A stretch of DNA of 64,000 nucleotides, from positions 7,887,001 to 7,951,000 of the forward strand of contig NZ_CP095481.1 of the NCBI RefSeq assembly GCF_023023025.1, in the 5' to 3' direction. Position 1 is the stretch's first letter; each line of letters opens with the position of its first letter. This stretch comes from Amycolatopsis sp. WQ 127309. GTDB lineage: Bacteria; Actinomycetota; Actinomycetes; Mycobacteriales; Pseudonocardiaceae. The notes under the pieces are model-generated. The model searched no databases, was not told where the DNA came from, and was given only the letters and a program-made list of their open reading frames with translations. Of the stretch, positions 37,614 to 45,251 are shown piece after piece. Both the position numbers and the translations under genes were made by a program.

Positions 37614-37656
37614 ACTCGGCGACGAGTGACGGGTTGGTCGTCACTCGTCGCCGAGT
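37614..37656. terminator. 18-bp perfect hairpin between convergent genes
   Basis: Arms 37614-37631 and 37639-37656 pair perfectly with a 7-nt loop. They lie between the plus-strand LacI gene (stop 37503) and the minus-strand DUF305 gene (stop 37741), so this probably ends transcription from both sides. The rest of the 237-bp gap holds nothing recognisable. Confidence 0.65.
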
Positions 37657-37740
37657 ACCTGCACCGGAGTCCGCGCACCCGGCCGAGCCGCTCCCGTGGC
37701 CGGCCGGGGCCCGGCAGTGGGGCCGGGCGGCGGTCTCCGG

Positions 37741-38310
37741 TCAGCTCGTCCGGTCCAGGACCTCCGCTTCGCGCGTCGCGGCGGTGGCGAGGTCCCGGGC
37801 CAGTGCCTGGGTCGCCGGGTCGGCGCCCGCGGCTTGTTCGCCCTTCGCCAGCACCACGATCTGCTTCGCGTGGGCCCGCAGCAACGCGACGAGCCGCTGG
37901 TCGAAGTCGCCGCCGTGGCTGGTCCGGAGCGCGACCAGGTCGGCTTCGGTGATCATCCCCGGCATCTGGTGTCCACTGTGGACGTTCCCGGCCGGCAACC
38001 CCGCCCGGTCACGAGCCGCCCGCAGGCGGGTCAGGAACCCGTCCTGGGCCGGCTCGAGCGCCGAGGCGGCGGACCGCACGGCGGTGCTCGCCGCGTGGTC
38101 CGCCGCCAGGTGGGCCGCGGTGACGGCGTTCTCCGTCATCGGCACGGTCAGCTGCAACCACGCGATGTCGGTCGGGTTGAACGCCCCGGAGCCGGCACCC
38201 GCCCCGGGGCCGGGCGGCGGCGCCGGGGCCGCCGGCACGGCGGTGGTGGCACACCCGCCCATGGACATCGCCACCACCACCGCCGCGACCACCGGCGCCC
38301 GCCGCCTCAC
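37741..38310 (-). CDS. DUF305-family lipoprotein
   Basis: A 189-residue exported protein. The signal peptide ends in a lipobox MGGC (Cys20), followed by a Pro/Gly/Ala linker. The DUF305 ferritin-like helical bundle carries DIAWLQLTVPMTENAV, SGHQMPGMITEADLVALR with the family HxMPGM signature, and FDQRLVALLRAHAKQIV. Family members are surface proteins that may bind metal. The usual first motif (F-x-x-M-x-x-HH) is altered, with no HH, so metal binding may be reduced. Its GTG start overlaps the DUF1996 stop by four bases, so the two are made together. Confidence 0.75.
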   Translation of the reverse strand: MRRRAPVVAAVVVAMSMGGCATTAVPAAPAPPPGPGAGAGSGAFNPTDIAWLQLTVPMTENAVTAAHLAADHAASTAVRSAASALEPAQDGFLTRLRAARDRAGLPAGNVHSGHQMPGMITEADLVALRTSHGGDFDQRLVALLRAHAKQIVVLAKGEQAAGADPATQALARDLATAATREAEVLDRTS

Positions 38311-39239
38311 GGCCGGCCGGGCAGCCGGTAGTTCGGACCGAGGACGGTGCCGCGGTCCGGTTTGTAGAGGTCGAACCCGCGCGGGTCGCACTGGAGCCCG
38401 CCGTTGATGCAGTGCGTGACCAGCGCGGCGAGGGTGGGCGGGTCCCACGCGTTGAAGAAGTCGTAGTGCCACGAATACCCGCGTCCGCTGGCCAGATGGA
38501 CGCCGGACATGTCACCGCTGACCGGGAACGCGATCTTGAACTCCAGCATCGGCACCGCGACCGGGTGGTCGGCCGGGCACGTCAGCGTCGTCTTGTCCGG
38601 GTAAGCCATGTGGCTCTTGTGATCGGCGGAGTCCAGGTGGACGCCGTCCCAGCAGCTCGGGGCCTGGTACCGGATGTTCAGCTGGCTGCCCGGCGTGCAC
38701 TGCACCGGGATGTCCCAGTTGTGGAAGGTGTCGCCGCACTCCCAGCCCTCGATCGCGCCGGGCGCGTTCTGGAACTGGTCCTGCGTCGCCGTGACCGTCC
38801 CGGCGACGTAACGCAGGCCGGGCGGGAACGGCACGACCTTGGTGTAGTCGAGGATGCCGGACTTGTAGTACACGACCTGCGCGAAGTTCGGCAGGATCAC
38901 CTGGTTGCCGTTGTAGACCGTCGGGAACCAGTACGCCGACAGGTCGTCGGGCGCCAGGCAGGTCGTGTTGCCCACGCCCGCGGCCTGCAGCGACTGGGTC
39001 GTCGTGGCCGCGTTGGTGGTCTTGTTGCCGATGAACGTGTGGTCGTGCGACGCGCCGGGCAGCCCGGGGAAAACGATCGGGTCGTCCGGCTGGTGGTGAC
39101 TGGGGGAGCAGTTGACCTGGAACTCGTGGTGCGTCACCAGGTTGTCGGCTCCGGCCGGCGACGACGTCGCCGCGGTCAGGAAGGCGCCTGCCAGCACGGT
39201 GGCGGCGGTGCAGGCGAGGAGCGCGGCTTTCGATGCCAA
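38307..39239 (-). CDS. Secreted DUF1996-family protein
   Basis: A 310-residue exported protein. The signal peptide (about 1-32) ends at SPAGAD. The DUF1996 domain has the typical NCSPSHHQPDDPIVFPG, SHDHTFIGN, DLSAYWFPT and HKSHMAYP motifs, and several conserved Cys for disulfides. The family is found in fungi and actinomycetes near polysaccharide-degrading functions, but no activity is established. I take TTG 39239, preceded by GGAGG. An in-frame ATG at 39299 would place the operator inside the gene, which is unlikely. DUF305 follows in the same operon. Confidence 0.8.
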   Translation of the reverse strand: MASKAALLACTAATVLAGAFLTAATSSPAGADNLVTHHEFQVNCSPSHHQPDDPIVFPGLPGASHDHTFIGNKTTNAATTTQSLQAAGVGNTTCLAPDDLSAYWFPTVYNGNQVILPNFAQVVYYKSGILDYTKVVPFPPGLRYVAGTVTATQDQFQNAPGAIEGWECGDTFHNWDIPVQCTPGSQLNIRYQAPSCWDGVHLDSADHKSHMAYPDKTTLTCPADHPVAVPMLEFKIAFPVSGDMSGVHLASGRGYSWHYDFFNAWDPPTLAALVTHCINGGLQCDPRGFDLYKPDRGTVLGPNYRLPGRP

Positions 39240-39271
39240 GGGTCCTCCACGGTGAGGGTGCCTGAGGAATG

Positions 39272-39285
39272 GGAGAGCGCTCTCC
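39272..39285. promoter_or_regulatory. Operator palindrome GGAGAGCGCTCTCC (DUF1996 side)
   Basis: A perfect 14-bp palindrome. On the minus strand a TTGACA (39318-39313) lies upstream, with an 18-bp gap to CATGCT. The palindrome therefore sits at the expected transcription start of the DUF1996-DUF305 operon. Confidence 0.7.
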
Positions 39286-39371
39286 AAGAGCATGCGCACC
39301 GTGCTGCCACCCTGTCAAGGAGTACCCGCATCCCGTCGCGGACGGGCATTGTCCGTTTCCAGACGGGAAGC

Positions 39372-39377
39372 TTGACA
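39372..39377 (+). promoter_or_regulatory. TTGACA -35 box candidate for the CBM32 glycosidase gene
   Basis: A consensus TTGACA lies 35 bp upstream of the operator at 39412 and 80 bp before the start codon. No strong -10 box is obvious (TAACGA or a later AACGAT). Its mirror-image counterpart serves the divergent operon. Confidence 0.4.
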
Positions 39378-39411
39378 ACGCGGGCCGCCGTAACGAACGA
39401 TCGGCCGTGCC

Positions 39412-39425
39412 GGAGAGCGCTCTCC
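39412..39425. promoter_or_regulatory. Operator palindrome GGAGAGCGCTCTCC (glycosidase side)
   Basis: An identical 14-bp perfect palindrome, 31 bp before the glycosidase start and downstream of a TTGACA box. Together with the copies at 36422 and 39272 it defines a small local regulon. Confidence 0.7.
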
Positions 39426-39456
39426 AACCTCCGTCCCCTTTCGCGCGGGAGTCATC

Positions 39457-41589
39457 GTGGACCGACCGTTGCCCCTTCGTGCCGTCCCGGCACTCGTGGT
39501 CCTGCTGGTACTGGGCCTGCTAGCCGGCCCGACCCCGGCACACGCCGCGACGTTGCTATCCCAAGGCAGACCCGTGACCGCCTCCAGCAGCGAAGGCGCG
39601 TCGACGCCGGCGTCCGCCGCGGTCGACGGCAACGCGGGCACCCGCTGGGCCAGCGCCTGGAGCGACCCGCAGTGGCTGCAGGTCGACCTCGGTGCCGCCG
39701 CCGACATCAGCCAGGTGACCCTGAACTGGGAATCCGCCTACGCGACGGCGTACGAGATCCAGGTGTCCGACAACGCGTCGTCGTGGACGTCGATCTACAG
39801 CACGACGACGGCGACCGGTGGTGTGCAGAACCTCGCCGTCAGCGGCCACGGCCGGTACGTGCGCTTCTACGGCACCCACCGGGTCGGCGGCTACGGCTAC
39901 TCGCTCTGGGAGTTCCAGGTCAGCGGCACCCCGGGCACGACGACGCCGGGCGGCCCCGGCGTCACCAAGGTGACCGGCAGCCAGGGCAACTGGCAGCTCT
40001 CCGTCGACGGCCGGCCGTGGATCGTCAAGGGCCTCACGTGGGGCCCGCCGGTCAGCGAAGCCGCGTCGCGGATGCCGGAGCTGCACTCGATCGGCGTCAA
40101 CACCGTCCGCACCTGGGGCACCGACGGCAGCAGCCAGCCGCTGCTGGACGCCGCCGCGGCCAACGGGATCAAGGTCGTCGCCGGCTTCTGGCTGCAGCCC
40201 GGCGGCGGGCCGGGCAGCGGCGGCTGCGTCGACTACACCACCGACACGACCTACAAGAACACGATGCTCGGCGAGATCCAGAAGTGGGTCAACGCCTACA
40301 AGGGCAACGCCGGCGTGCTCATGTGGAACGTCGGGAACGAGTCGATCCTCGGCATGCAGAACTGCTACTCCGGCACGCTGCTGGAGCAGAACCGCATCGC
40401 CTACGCCCGGTTCGTCGACCAGGCCGCGCAGGCGATCCACGCGATCGACGCCAACCACCCGGTCACCTCGACCGACGCCTGGACCGGCGCGTGGCCGTAC
40501 TACAAGGCCTACACGCCGAACCTCGACCTGTACTCCGTGAACTCCTACGCGCAGGTCTGCCAGGTCAAGCAGGACTGGATCAACGGCGGTTACACGAAGC
40601 CCTACATCATCACCGAGACCGGCCCGGCCGGCGAGTGGGAGGTTCCGAACGACGTCAACGGCGTCCCGGCCGAGCCCACCGACCAGCAGAAGCGCGACGG
40701 CTACACGAACGCCTGGAACTGTGTGCTGGCCCACCCGGGCGTGGCGCTCGGCGCGACGTTGTTCCACTACGGCAGCGAAGGCGACTTCGGCGGCGTCTGG
40801 TTCAACATCACGACGGGCAACGAGAAGCGGCTGTCCTGGTACGCCGTCCGCAAGATCTACAGTGGACAGACCGGCGGCAACACGCCCCCGGTGATCTCGT
40901 CGATGAACCTCAGCCGCACCACCGACGTCCCGGCCGGCGGCACCTTCACGGTGACGGCGAACGTGTCCGATCCGGACGGTGACCCGATCACCTACACCAT
41001 GGGCTACAACAGCAAGTACATCAACAACGCGGCCGGCCTGATCCCGGCGCAGTTCACCGGCACCGGCACGTTCACGGTCACCGCGCCGAAGGACCTGGGC
41101 GTCTGGAAGATCTACCTCTACGCCCGCGACGGGCACGGCAACGTCGGCATCGAGACGCGCTCGCTGCGCGTGGTCGCGCCGCCGGTGCCGGGCACCAACC
41201 TGGCCCGCGGCGCGGCGACCACGGCGTCGACCTACCAGGCCGACGGCCCCGGCGCGCCCTACCCGCCGCAGGCCGCGACCGACGGCAACCAGGCGACGCG
41301 CTGGGCGAGCGCGTGGGCCGACCCGCAGTGGCTGCAGGTCGACCTGGGCAGCCGGCAGGCGTTCAACCACGTCCAGCTGGTCTGGGAGTCGGCGTTCGGC
41401 AAGGCGTACGAGATCCAGGTCAGCGACGACGGGGCGAACTGGCGCTCGGTCTACGGCACCACGACCGGTGACGGCGGCGCCGACGACCTCGCGGTCTCGG
41501 CCACCGCCCGGTACGTGCGGGTGAACGCCACCCAGCGCGGGACGGCGTACGGGTATTCGGTGTACGAGTTCGGCGTCTACCGGAGCTGA
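39457..41589 (+). CDS. Secreted glycosidase with two F5/8-type C (CBM32) domains
   Basis: A 710-residue exported enzyme. A signal peptide (about 1-30) precedes a first discoidin/CBM32 domain (about 32-160). A clan GH-A-like TIM barrel (about 170-465) carries the acid/base Glu in MWNVGNES and a likely nucleophile Glu in IITETGPAGEW. An Ig-like domain follows (about 475-570), then a second CBM32 (about 580-710) nearly identical in motif to the first (TRWASAW, WLQVDLG, YEIQVSD). The two copies suggest a duplication. The GTG start lies 31 bp after the operator. The substrate is unknown; it may be a beta-glucan or other polysaccharide. Confidence 0.85.
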   Translation: MDRPLPLRAVPALVVLLVLGLLAGPTPAHAATLLSQGRPVTASSSEGASTPASAAVDGNAGTRWASAWSDPQWLQVDLGAAADISQVTLNWESAYATAYEIQVSDNASSWTSIYSTTTATGGVQNLAVSGHGRYVRFYGTHRVGGYGYSLWEFQVSGTPGTTTPGGPGVTKVTGSQGNWQLSVDGRPWIVKGLTWGPPVSEAASRMPELHSIGVNTVRTWGTDGSSQPLLDAAAANGIKVVAGFWLQPGGGPGSGGCVDYTTDTTYKNTMLGEIQKWVNAYKGNAGVLMWNVGNESILGMQNCYSGTLLEQNRIAYARFVDQAAQAIHAIDANHPVTSTDAWTGAWPYYKAYTPNLDLYSVNSYAQVCQVKQDWINGGYTKPYIITETGPAGEWEVPNDVNGVPAEPTDQQKRDGYTNAWNCVLAHPGVALGATLFHYGSEGDFGGVWFNITTGNEKRLSWYAVRKIYSGQTGGNTPPVISSMNLSRTTDVPAGGTFTVTANVSDPDGDPITYTMGYNSKYINNAAGLIPAQFTGTGTFTVTAPKDLGVWKIYLYARDGHGNVGIETRSLRVVAPPVPGTNLARGAATTASTYQADGPGAPYPPQAATDGNQATRWASAWADPQWLQVDLGSRQAFNHVQLVWESAFGKAYEIQVSDDGANWRSVYGTTTGDGGADDLAVSATARYVRVNATQRGTAYGYSVYEFGVYRS

Positions 41590-41602
41590 CGGCAGAAGGT
41601 GG

Positions 41603-41629
41603 TGGCCCCTCCCGCACCGGGAGGGGCCA
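41603..41629 (+). terminator. Terminator hairpin after the CBM32 glycosidase
   Basis: Arms TGGCCCCTCCC (41603-41613) and GGGAGGGGCCA (41619-41629) form a perfect 11-bp stem with a 5-nt loop, 14 bases after the stop codon, followed by TTGTCGTC. Confidence 0.75.
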
Positions 41630-41844
41630 TTGTCGTCGGATCCGTTGGGACGGCGGCACTCTTGCCGCACCCACACGGCGTGGCGCACCGCTGAAGTGCC
41701 CACGTGGCGGACACCGTGATCCGTACCGTGGGCGTGCACCGAACGGAGGAGGGCCGGCGCGGGGCCGCGGGTTCGGCGCGTGGCCACCCCCAGCGGCCAC
41801 GTGAGTCACCTCGCGGCCGCCGAGCCGGCCCGGGCTGGTGTTCC

Positions 41845-41869
41845 GTTTCCGAAACACCTACCGTCGGTA
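41845..41869. promoter_or_regulatory. Two adjacent palindromes in front of the XRE-ImmA-membrane triad
   Basis: GTTTC-C-GAAAC (41845-41855) and TACCG-T-CGGTA (41859-41869) are perfect odd-length palindromes three bases apart, in an AT-richer stretch about 90 bp before the XRE gene. They may be operators for the XRE protein or another dimeric regulator. The rest of the 367-bp gap between the glycosidase and this gene holds only the terminator at 41603. Confidence 0.45.
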
Positions 41870-41956
41870 TCGTAGTCTTTCCGGTACATGCTGTGTCAAG
41901 TTTTCGGGACAGCTAGGCTGGTTGTTGTCACGTTTCACGGTTGAGGGTGGTGTGCG

Positions 41957-42391
41957 GTGAGCGAGGAGCGCAGTTTCGCCGAACGGCTGGCGCACTTGAT
42001 CGCGACCGTGCACCCGCCGGACCGCAAGCCCTACTCCTACCGGGAGATCGCGCACGGCGTGGCGGAGCAGACCGGCGTCACGATGTCGGCGACCCACGTG
42101 CAGCAGCTCGCCGTCGGCGCGCGCAAGGACCCCAAGCGGTCCCACATCCAGGCCTTGGCCCAGTTCTTCGGCGTGCCGGTGACCTACTTCTTCGACGACG
42201 AGGTGGCCGGCGAGGTCGACCAGCAGGTCGAGGACGTCGTGGCCTGGCGCGACGGCGAGGCCCGGAAGATGGCGCAGCGGGCGATGCAGCTCTCGCCGCG
42301 CGACCGCGAGACCGTGACCGCCCTGATGGACCAGCTCGGCAGCTACGACGAGACCCGCCGCCGCGAGGGCCGGCGCCGGAAGCCGGAGTGA
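41957..42391 (+). CDS. XRE-type (EspR-like) helix-turn-helix regulator
   Basis: A 144-residue DNA-binding protein. The HTH region (about 5-75) reads FAERLAHLIATVHPPDRK, YSYREIAHGVAEQTGV, THVQQLAVGARKDPKRS and LAQFFGVPVTYFFDD, as in mycobacterial EspR. The C-terminal helical part (about 80-125) resembles the EspR dimerisation domain. The GTG start is preceded by GGTGGTG. It is followed 27 bp later by the ImmA/IrrE-like gene, and probably controls the triad. Confidence 0.8.
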   Translation: MSEERSFAERLAHLIATVHPPDRKPYSYREIAHGVAEQTGVTMSATHVQQLAVGARKDPKRSHIQALAQFFGVPVTYFFDDEVAGEVDQQVEDVVAWRDGEARKMAQRAMQLSPRDRETVTALMDQLGSYDETRRREGRRRKPE

Positions 42392-42418
42392 CGTGCGTGC
42401 GGTGAGCGGTCGGCTACG

Positions 42419-43009
42419 ATGACGTCGTCCGTGATCGCGCCCCGGTGCACCCGGCTGGCGCCCGCTCAGCGGGGAGGGCCCATCGACGCGCACGGCCTGA
42501 CGCAGCTGCGAGCCGGGGCCCGCGCCCGGGTGCTGGCGGTGCTCACCGCCGTCCCGCTGCCGCGGCCGTGGTCGATGAACCGCTGGGTCGACGGCCTGGA
42601 GGCGTGGCGCGGCCGCGAAATCGACCTCGTGCCGGTCGAGTACCGGCCCGGCCAGCCGTCCGGCGCCTGGCAGGCCCGCCCGGCGTACGACCTGATCGCC
42701 TACACCGAGCACACGTCGGCGCTGCACCAGGACCACATCATCGCCCACGAGCTCGCCCACATGCTGTGCGCGCACACCGGCAGCTGCCTGATGTCGGAGT
42801 CCGAGGCCGCCGAGCTCGCCCCCGATCTGGCGCCGCGGGCGCTGTCGCACCTGCTCACGCGCGTGACGAGCGGCCGCGACGAGTACGAGGCCGAACTGAT
42901 CGCCGTGCTGCTGATGAGCGCGGCGACGAGCGAACCGCTCGCCGTCCAGCCCGGTGCGTCCGGCCGTGCGGCGGACCAGGCGCGGCGGCTGGCGGCGCTG
43001 CTGGGATAG
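42419..43009 (+). CDS. ImmA/IrrE-like zinc metallopeptidase
   Basis: A 196-residue protein with the COG2856-like zinc motif HELAHML in an extended helix (QDHIIAHELAHM, near residue 118). A downstream acidic stretch YEAELIAVLL may contribute the third ligand. ImmA/IrrE proteins cleave or antagonise XRE-type repressors, and here an XRE gene lies directly upstream. No DNA-binding domain is fused. Start ATG 42419 is used. The reading frame has normal codon bias. The next gene begins nine bases after its stop. Confidence 0.8.
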   Translation: MTSSVIAPRCTRLAPAQRGGPIDAHGLTQLRAGARARVLAVLTAVPLPRPWSMNRWVDGLEAWRGREIDLVPVEYRPGQPSGAWQARPAYDLIAYTEHTSALHQDHIIAHELAHMLCAHTGSCLMSESEAAELAPDLAPRALSHLLTRVTSGRDEYEAELIAVLLMSAATSEPLAVQPGASGRAADQARRLAALLG

Positions 43010-43018
43010 TCCGGTCCC

Positions 43019-44074
43019 GTGATCGACATTCTGTTCCTCGGGGTCGGGCTCTTCGCGCTGGCCGTCGGGATCTGGCGCGCGGTGCGGGCGCGGCGGACCG
43101 GCGCCGGCGCAGGGCTGGCCGTTTCGCTCATCGCGCTCGGCGCGGCGTTCTGCTTCCTCTCCAATCGTGCGCAGGTGCTGGAGAGCGAGCTGTACCCGAG
43201 CCTCGGCCGGCTGCTCTCGAACCTCGCGACCATGGTCGCGGCCTACGGGATCGGGCTGACCGTCGCGGAGATCAGCGGCACCCGCGACCGCGGCCGGCGC
43301 ACCCGGCTCGTCGCACTGGCCACGGCGTTGACCCTGCTGGTGGTGATGTTCTTCAGCACGCCGGACCTGCCACGCGGCATCGGGTTGTTCGACGAGCTGT
43401 ACCGGACCCACCCGACGCTGGTCGTGTACGTCTTCGCCTACACCGTCTACCTCGGGTTCGCGGTGCTCGACATCGGGATCGTGTCGGCGGTGACGATCCG
43501 GGCGAGCGGCGGCGCGTTGCGCGCCGGGCTCGCCCTGCTGCTGCTGGCGTCCGCGTTCGCCGTCGCCTACCTCGGCGGGAAGGTCGTCGCGACGCTCAAG
43601 GCGCTGCAGGCCGACCACCCGGCCAAGGCGTTGTGCGCCGGGCCGTTTTCGACGCTGCCGTGCGCGCTCGACGTCGGCTTCCCGGCGGTGTCGGTGCTGC
43701 TGATCGTGCTGGGGCTGACGATCCCGTCGATCCCGGGGCTGGCGGCCGGCCGCCGCGACGCGCGGACCCTGCGTGTGCTGCGGCCGCTGCGTGAGCACCT
43801 CACCCGCCGGTTCCCGGAGATCGTCCGCATCGACCCGGGCGGCCCATCGCGCCGCGAACGGCTGCTGACGGCGATGAGCGAGACCAACGACGGCCTGATC
43901 CTCGCCGGGGTGACGCCGGAGCTGGCGGCGCCGGCGGCCGCGCGGCTGGTGCGCGACCTGCCGGACGAGCCGGGGGAGACCGCGCCGCCGGTCGCCGGTG
44001 CGGAACCGTTCGCCGCGGACGTCGCGCGGCTGCGGGCGATCGCGAAGGCCTACCGGAGCGGCACCGCCGGGTGA
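43019..44074 (+). CDS. MAB_1171c-like multi-pass membrane protein
   Basis: A 351-residue protein with seven hydrophobic helices in the first 245 residues and a soluble, Arg/Glu-rich C-terminal tail. It belongs to the MAB_1171c/DUF6545 group of actinobacterial membrane proteins, sometimes called putative transporters but without shown function. The tail includes LREHLTRRFPEIVRID and SETNDGLILAGVTPE. The GTG start lies nine bases after the ImmA-like gene. The triad XRE, ImmA-like and this protein may form a signalling relay in which a membrane change triggers repressor cleavage. Confidence 0.75.
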   Translation: MIDILFLGVGLFALAVGIWRAVRARRTGAGAGLAVSLIALGAAFCFLSNRAQVLESELYPSLGRLLSNLATMVAAYGIGLTVAEISGTRDRGRRTRLVALATALTLLVVMFFSTPDLPRGIGLFDELYRTHPTLVVYVFAYTVYLGFAVLDIGIVSAVTIRASGGALRAGLALLLLASAFAVAYLGGKVVATLKALQADHPAKALCAGPFSTLPCALDVGFPAVSVLLIVLGLTIPSIPGLAAGRRDARTLRVLRPLREHLTRRFPEIVRIDPGGPSRRERLLTAMSETNDGLILAGVTPELAAPAAARLVRDLPDEPGETAPPVAGAEPFAADVARLRAIAKAYRSGTAG

Positions 44075-44075
44075 G

Positions 44076-44588
44076 TCACGCGCCGAACGGCGCGGTGAGC
44101 CGGGTTTCCCAGCCCTCGTCGTCGAGGGCGACCAGGTGCAGGGCCTCCGCGCGGGCGGCCAGCGGGAGCAGCGGCCGGACCTCGGCCGCGACCCGCTCGA
44201 GGTCGGCGTCGGTGCCGCCCATCGCGACGGTCAGGTGGGCGTCGGGCGCCGGGCCGAACCGGCCGCCGTAGGGCGGGACGTCCGGCCAGCGCGCGCAGAC
44301 CGCGTCCGCGATCGCCTGCAGCGCGGGTACGGGGATCGCGGAGAAACCCGGCGCGGTGACCAGTTCGGTGAGCGGGACGCCGACCGGTGCGACGGCGGCG
44401 GCCAGCGCGCGCACGGCGTCGAGGTCCTCGTCGGTCACCTCGGACGCGGGGAGGAACGGGTACAGCGCCGTCACGTGGGCGGGCAGGCCGGGGCGGACCA
44501 GCTCGGGGGCGGTGCGCCGGGCCGCGGCGAGCACGGGCTCGGCGGCGGGCAGCAGGATCACCAGCGCGGTGGTTCCGGGTCGGGGCAC
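44076..44588 (-). CDS. 2'-5' RNA ligase / cyclic phosphodiesterase family (2H) protein
   Basis: A 170-residue 2H phosphoesterase with both HxTx motifs, HVTALYPF near residue 38 and HLTVAMGG near 125. These form the active site. Family members act on 2',3'-cyclic or 2'-5' phosphodiester bonds in RNA or nucleotides. The start is set at GTG 44588, the first that matches the family length, although its ribosome-binding site is weak. It is convergent with the MAB_1171c-like gene, whose stop is one base away. Confidence 0.8.
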   Translation of the reverse strand: MPRPGTTALVILLPAAEPVLAAARRTAPELVRPGLPAHVTALYPFLPASEVTDEDLDAVRALAAAVAPVGVPLTELVTAPGFSAIPVPALQAIADAVCARWPDVPPYGGRFGPAPDAHLTVAMGGTDADLERVAAEVRPLLPLAARAEALHLVALDDEGWETRLTAPFGA

Positions 44589-44677
44589 CTTCGCATCATG
44601 GCAGTGCGCCCGGTCGGGCCGCCGCCCGCGGCAGCACAGGCGCGCGGACCAGCGGGGTCCCTCGGAACGGAACCCGC

Positions 44678-45097
44678 TCAGGCGGCGGCGCTTTCCGGGA
44701 ACCGGCTGGCGCGGGACAGGGCCAGGCTGCGGCGGCACAGTGCGACCAGCTCGTCGTTCGCGCGGCTGCGCGGGCTGCGGCCGCAGAGCCCGCAGCGGAT
44801 GGCGACCTCGCCGGTGAGCTCGTCCACCGCGACCAGGGCCTGGTGGTCGCACCGGCGGCACCAGCGGTAGCCGATCGCGGAGTTGGCGTGCACCGGGGAC
44901 GAGACGCACTCGTGCAGCCAGCGGCGGTGCGTCCGGCAGGTGACCCGGTCGGTCGGGTCGAGCCCGCCGGTGTCCTCTGCCCGGTCCTCGCGGGCCAGCG
45001 TCGTGGCCAGCAGCGGCTGGCGCGGGGCGGCTGGCCTGTCCTGCGGGTTCGGCCCGGCCCACGCGTGGTGGTCGCCGCAGCGGCACTTCTCGGTCAT
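44678..45097 (-). CDS. Cys-rich putative zinc-ribbon protein
   Basis: A 139-residue protein with many Cys/His: CRCGDHH at the N-terminus, CRTHRRWLHEC in the middle, then WCRRCDHQ and IRCGLCGRS. The last two pairs form a likely zinc ribbon. No known family. GGGAG four bases upstream supports ATG 45097. A longer in-frame version from GTG 45148 (156 aa) is possible. It is divergent from dinB. Confidence 0.6.
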   Translation of the reverse strand: MTEKCRCGDHHAWAGPNPQDRPAAPRQPLLATTLAREDRAEDTGGLDPTDRVTCRTHRRWLHECVSSPVHANSAIGYRWCRRCDHQALVAVDELTGEVAIRCGLCGRSPRSRANDELVALCRRSLALSRASRFPESAAA

Positions 45098-45237
45098 GTC
45101 GCTCCCAAGTTCCGGTAAGTCGATGTCTTCGAGTGTGGGCGCGGTCACGCACGGGGACTACCGGGAAAACGCTCAGTTTCGCCCAACGGCGCGACGGTGA
45201 CGGCGGACGGACGAGCGGATTTCGGCGCGCGGGTATG

Positions 45238-45251
45238 CGAACATGTGTTCT
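45238..45251. promoter_or_regulatory. LexA (SOS) box overlapping the dinB start region
   Basis: CGAAC-ATGT-GTTCT matches the actinobacterial SOS box CGAAC-N4-GTTCG except for the last base. It directly abuts the ATG at 45252. LexA bound here would block transcription start or elongation, so dinB is likely DNA-damage inducible. Confidence 0.65.

Noticed and set aside
39240..39299. ATG 39299 as the start of the DUF1996 protein
   Set aside because: It would put the perfect operator palindrome inside the coding region and add an unlikely charged stretch before the signal peptide. TTG 39239 follows GGAGG.
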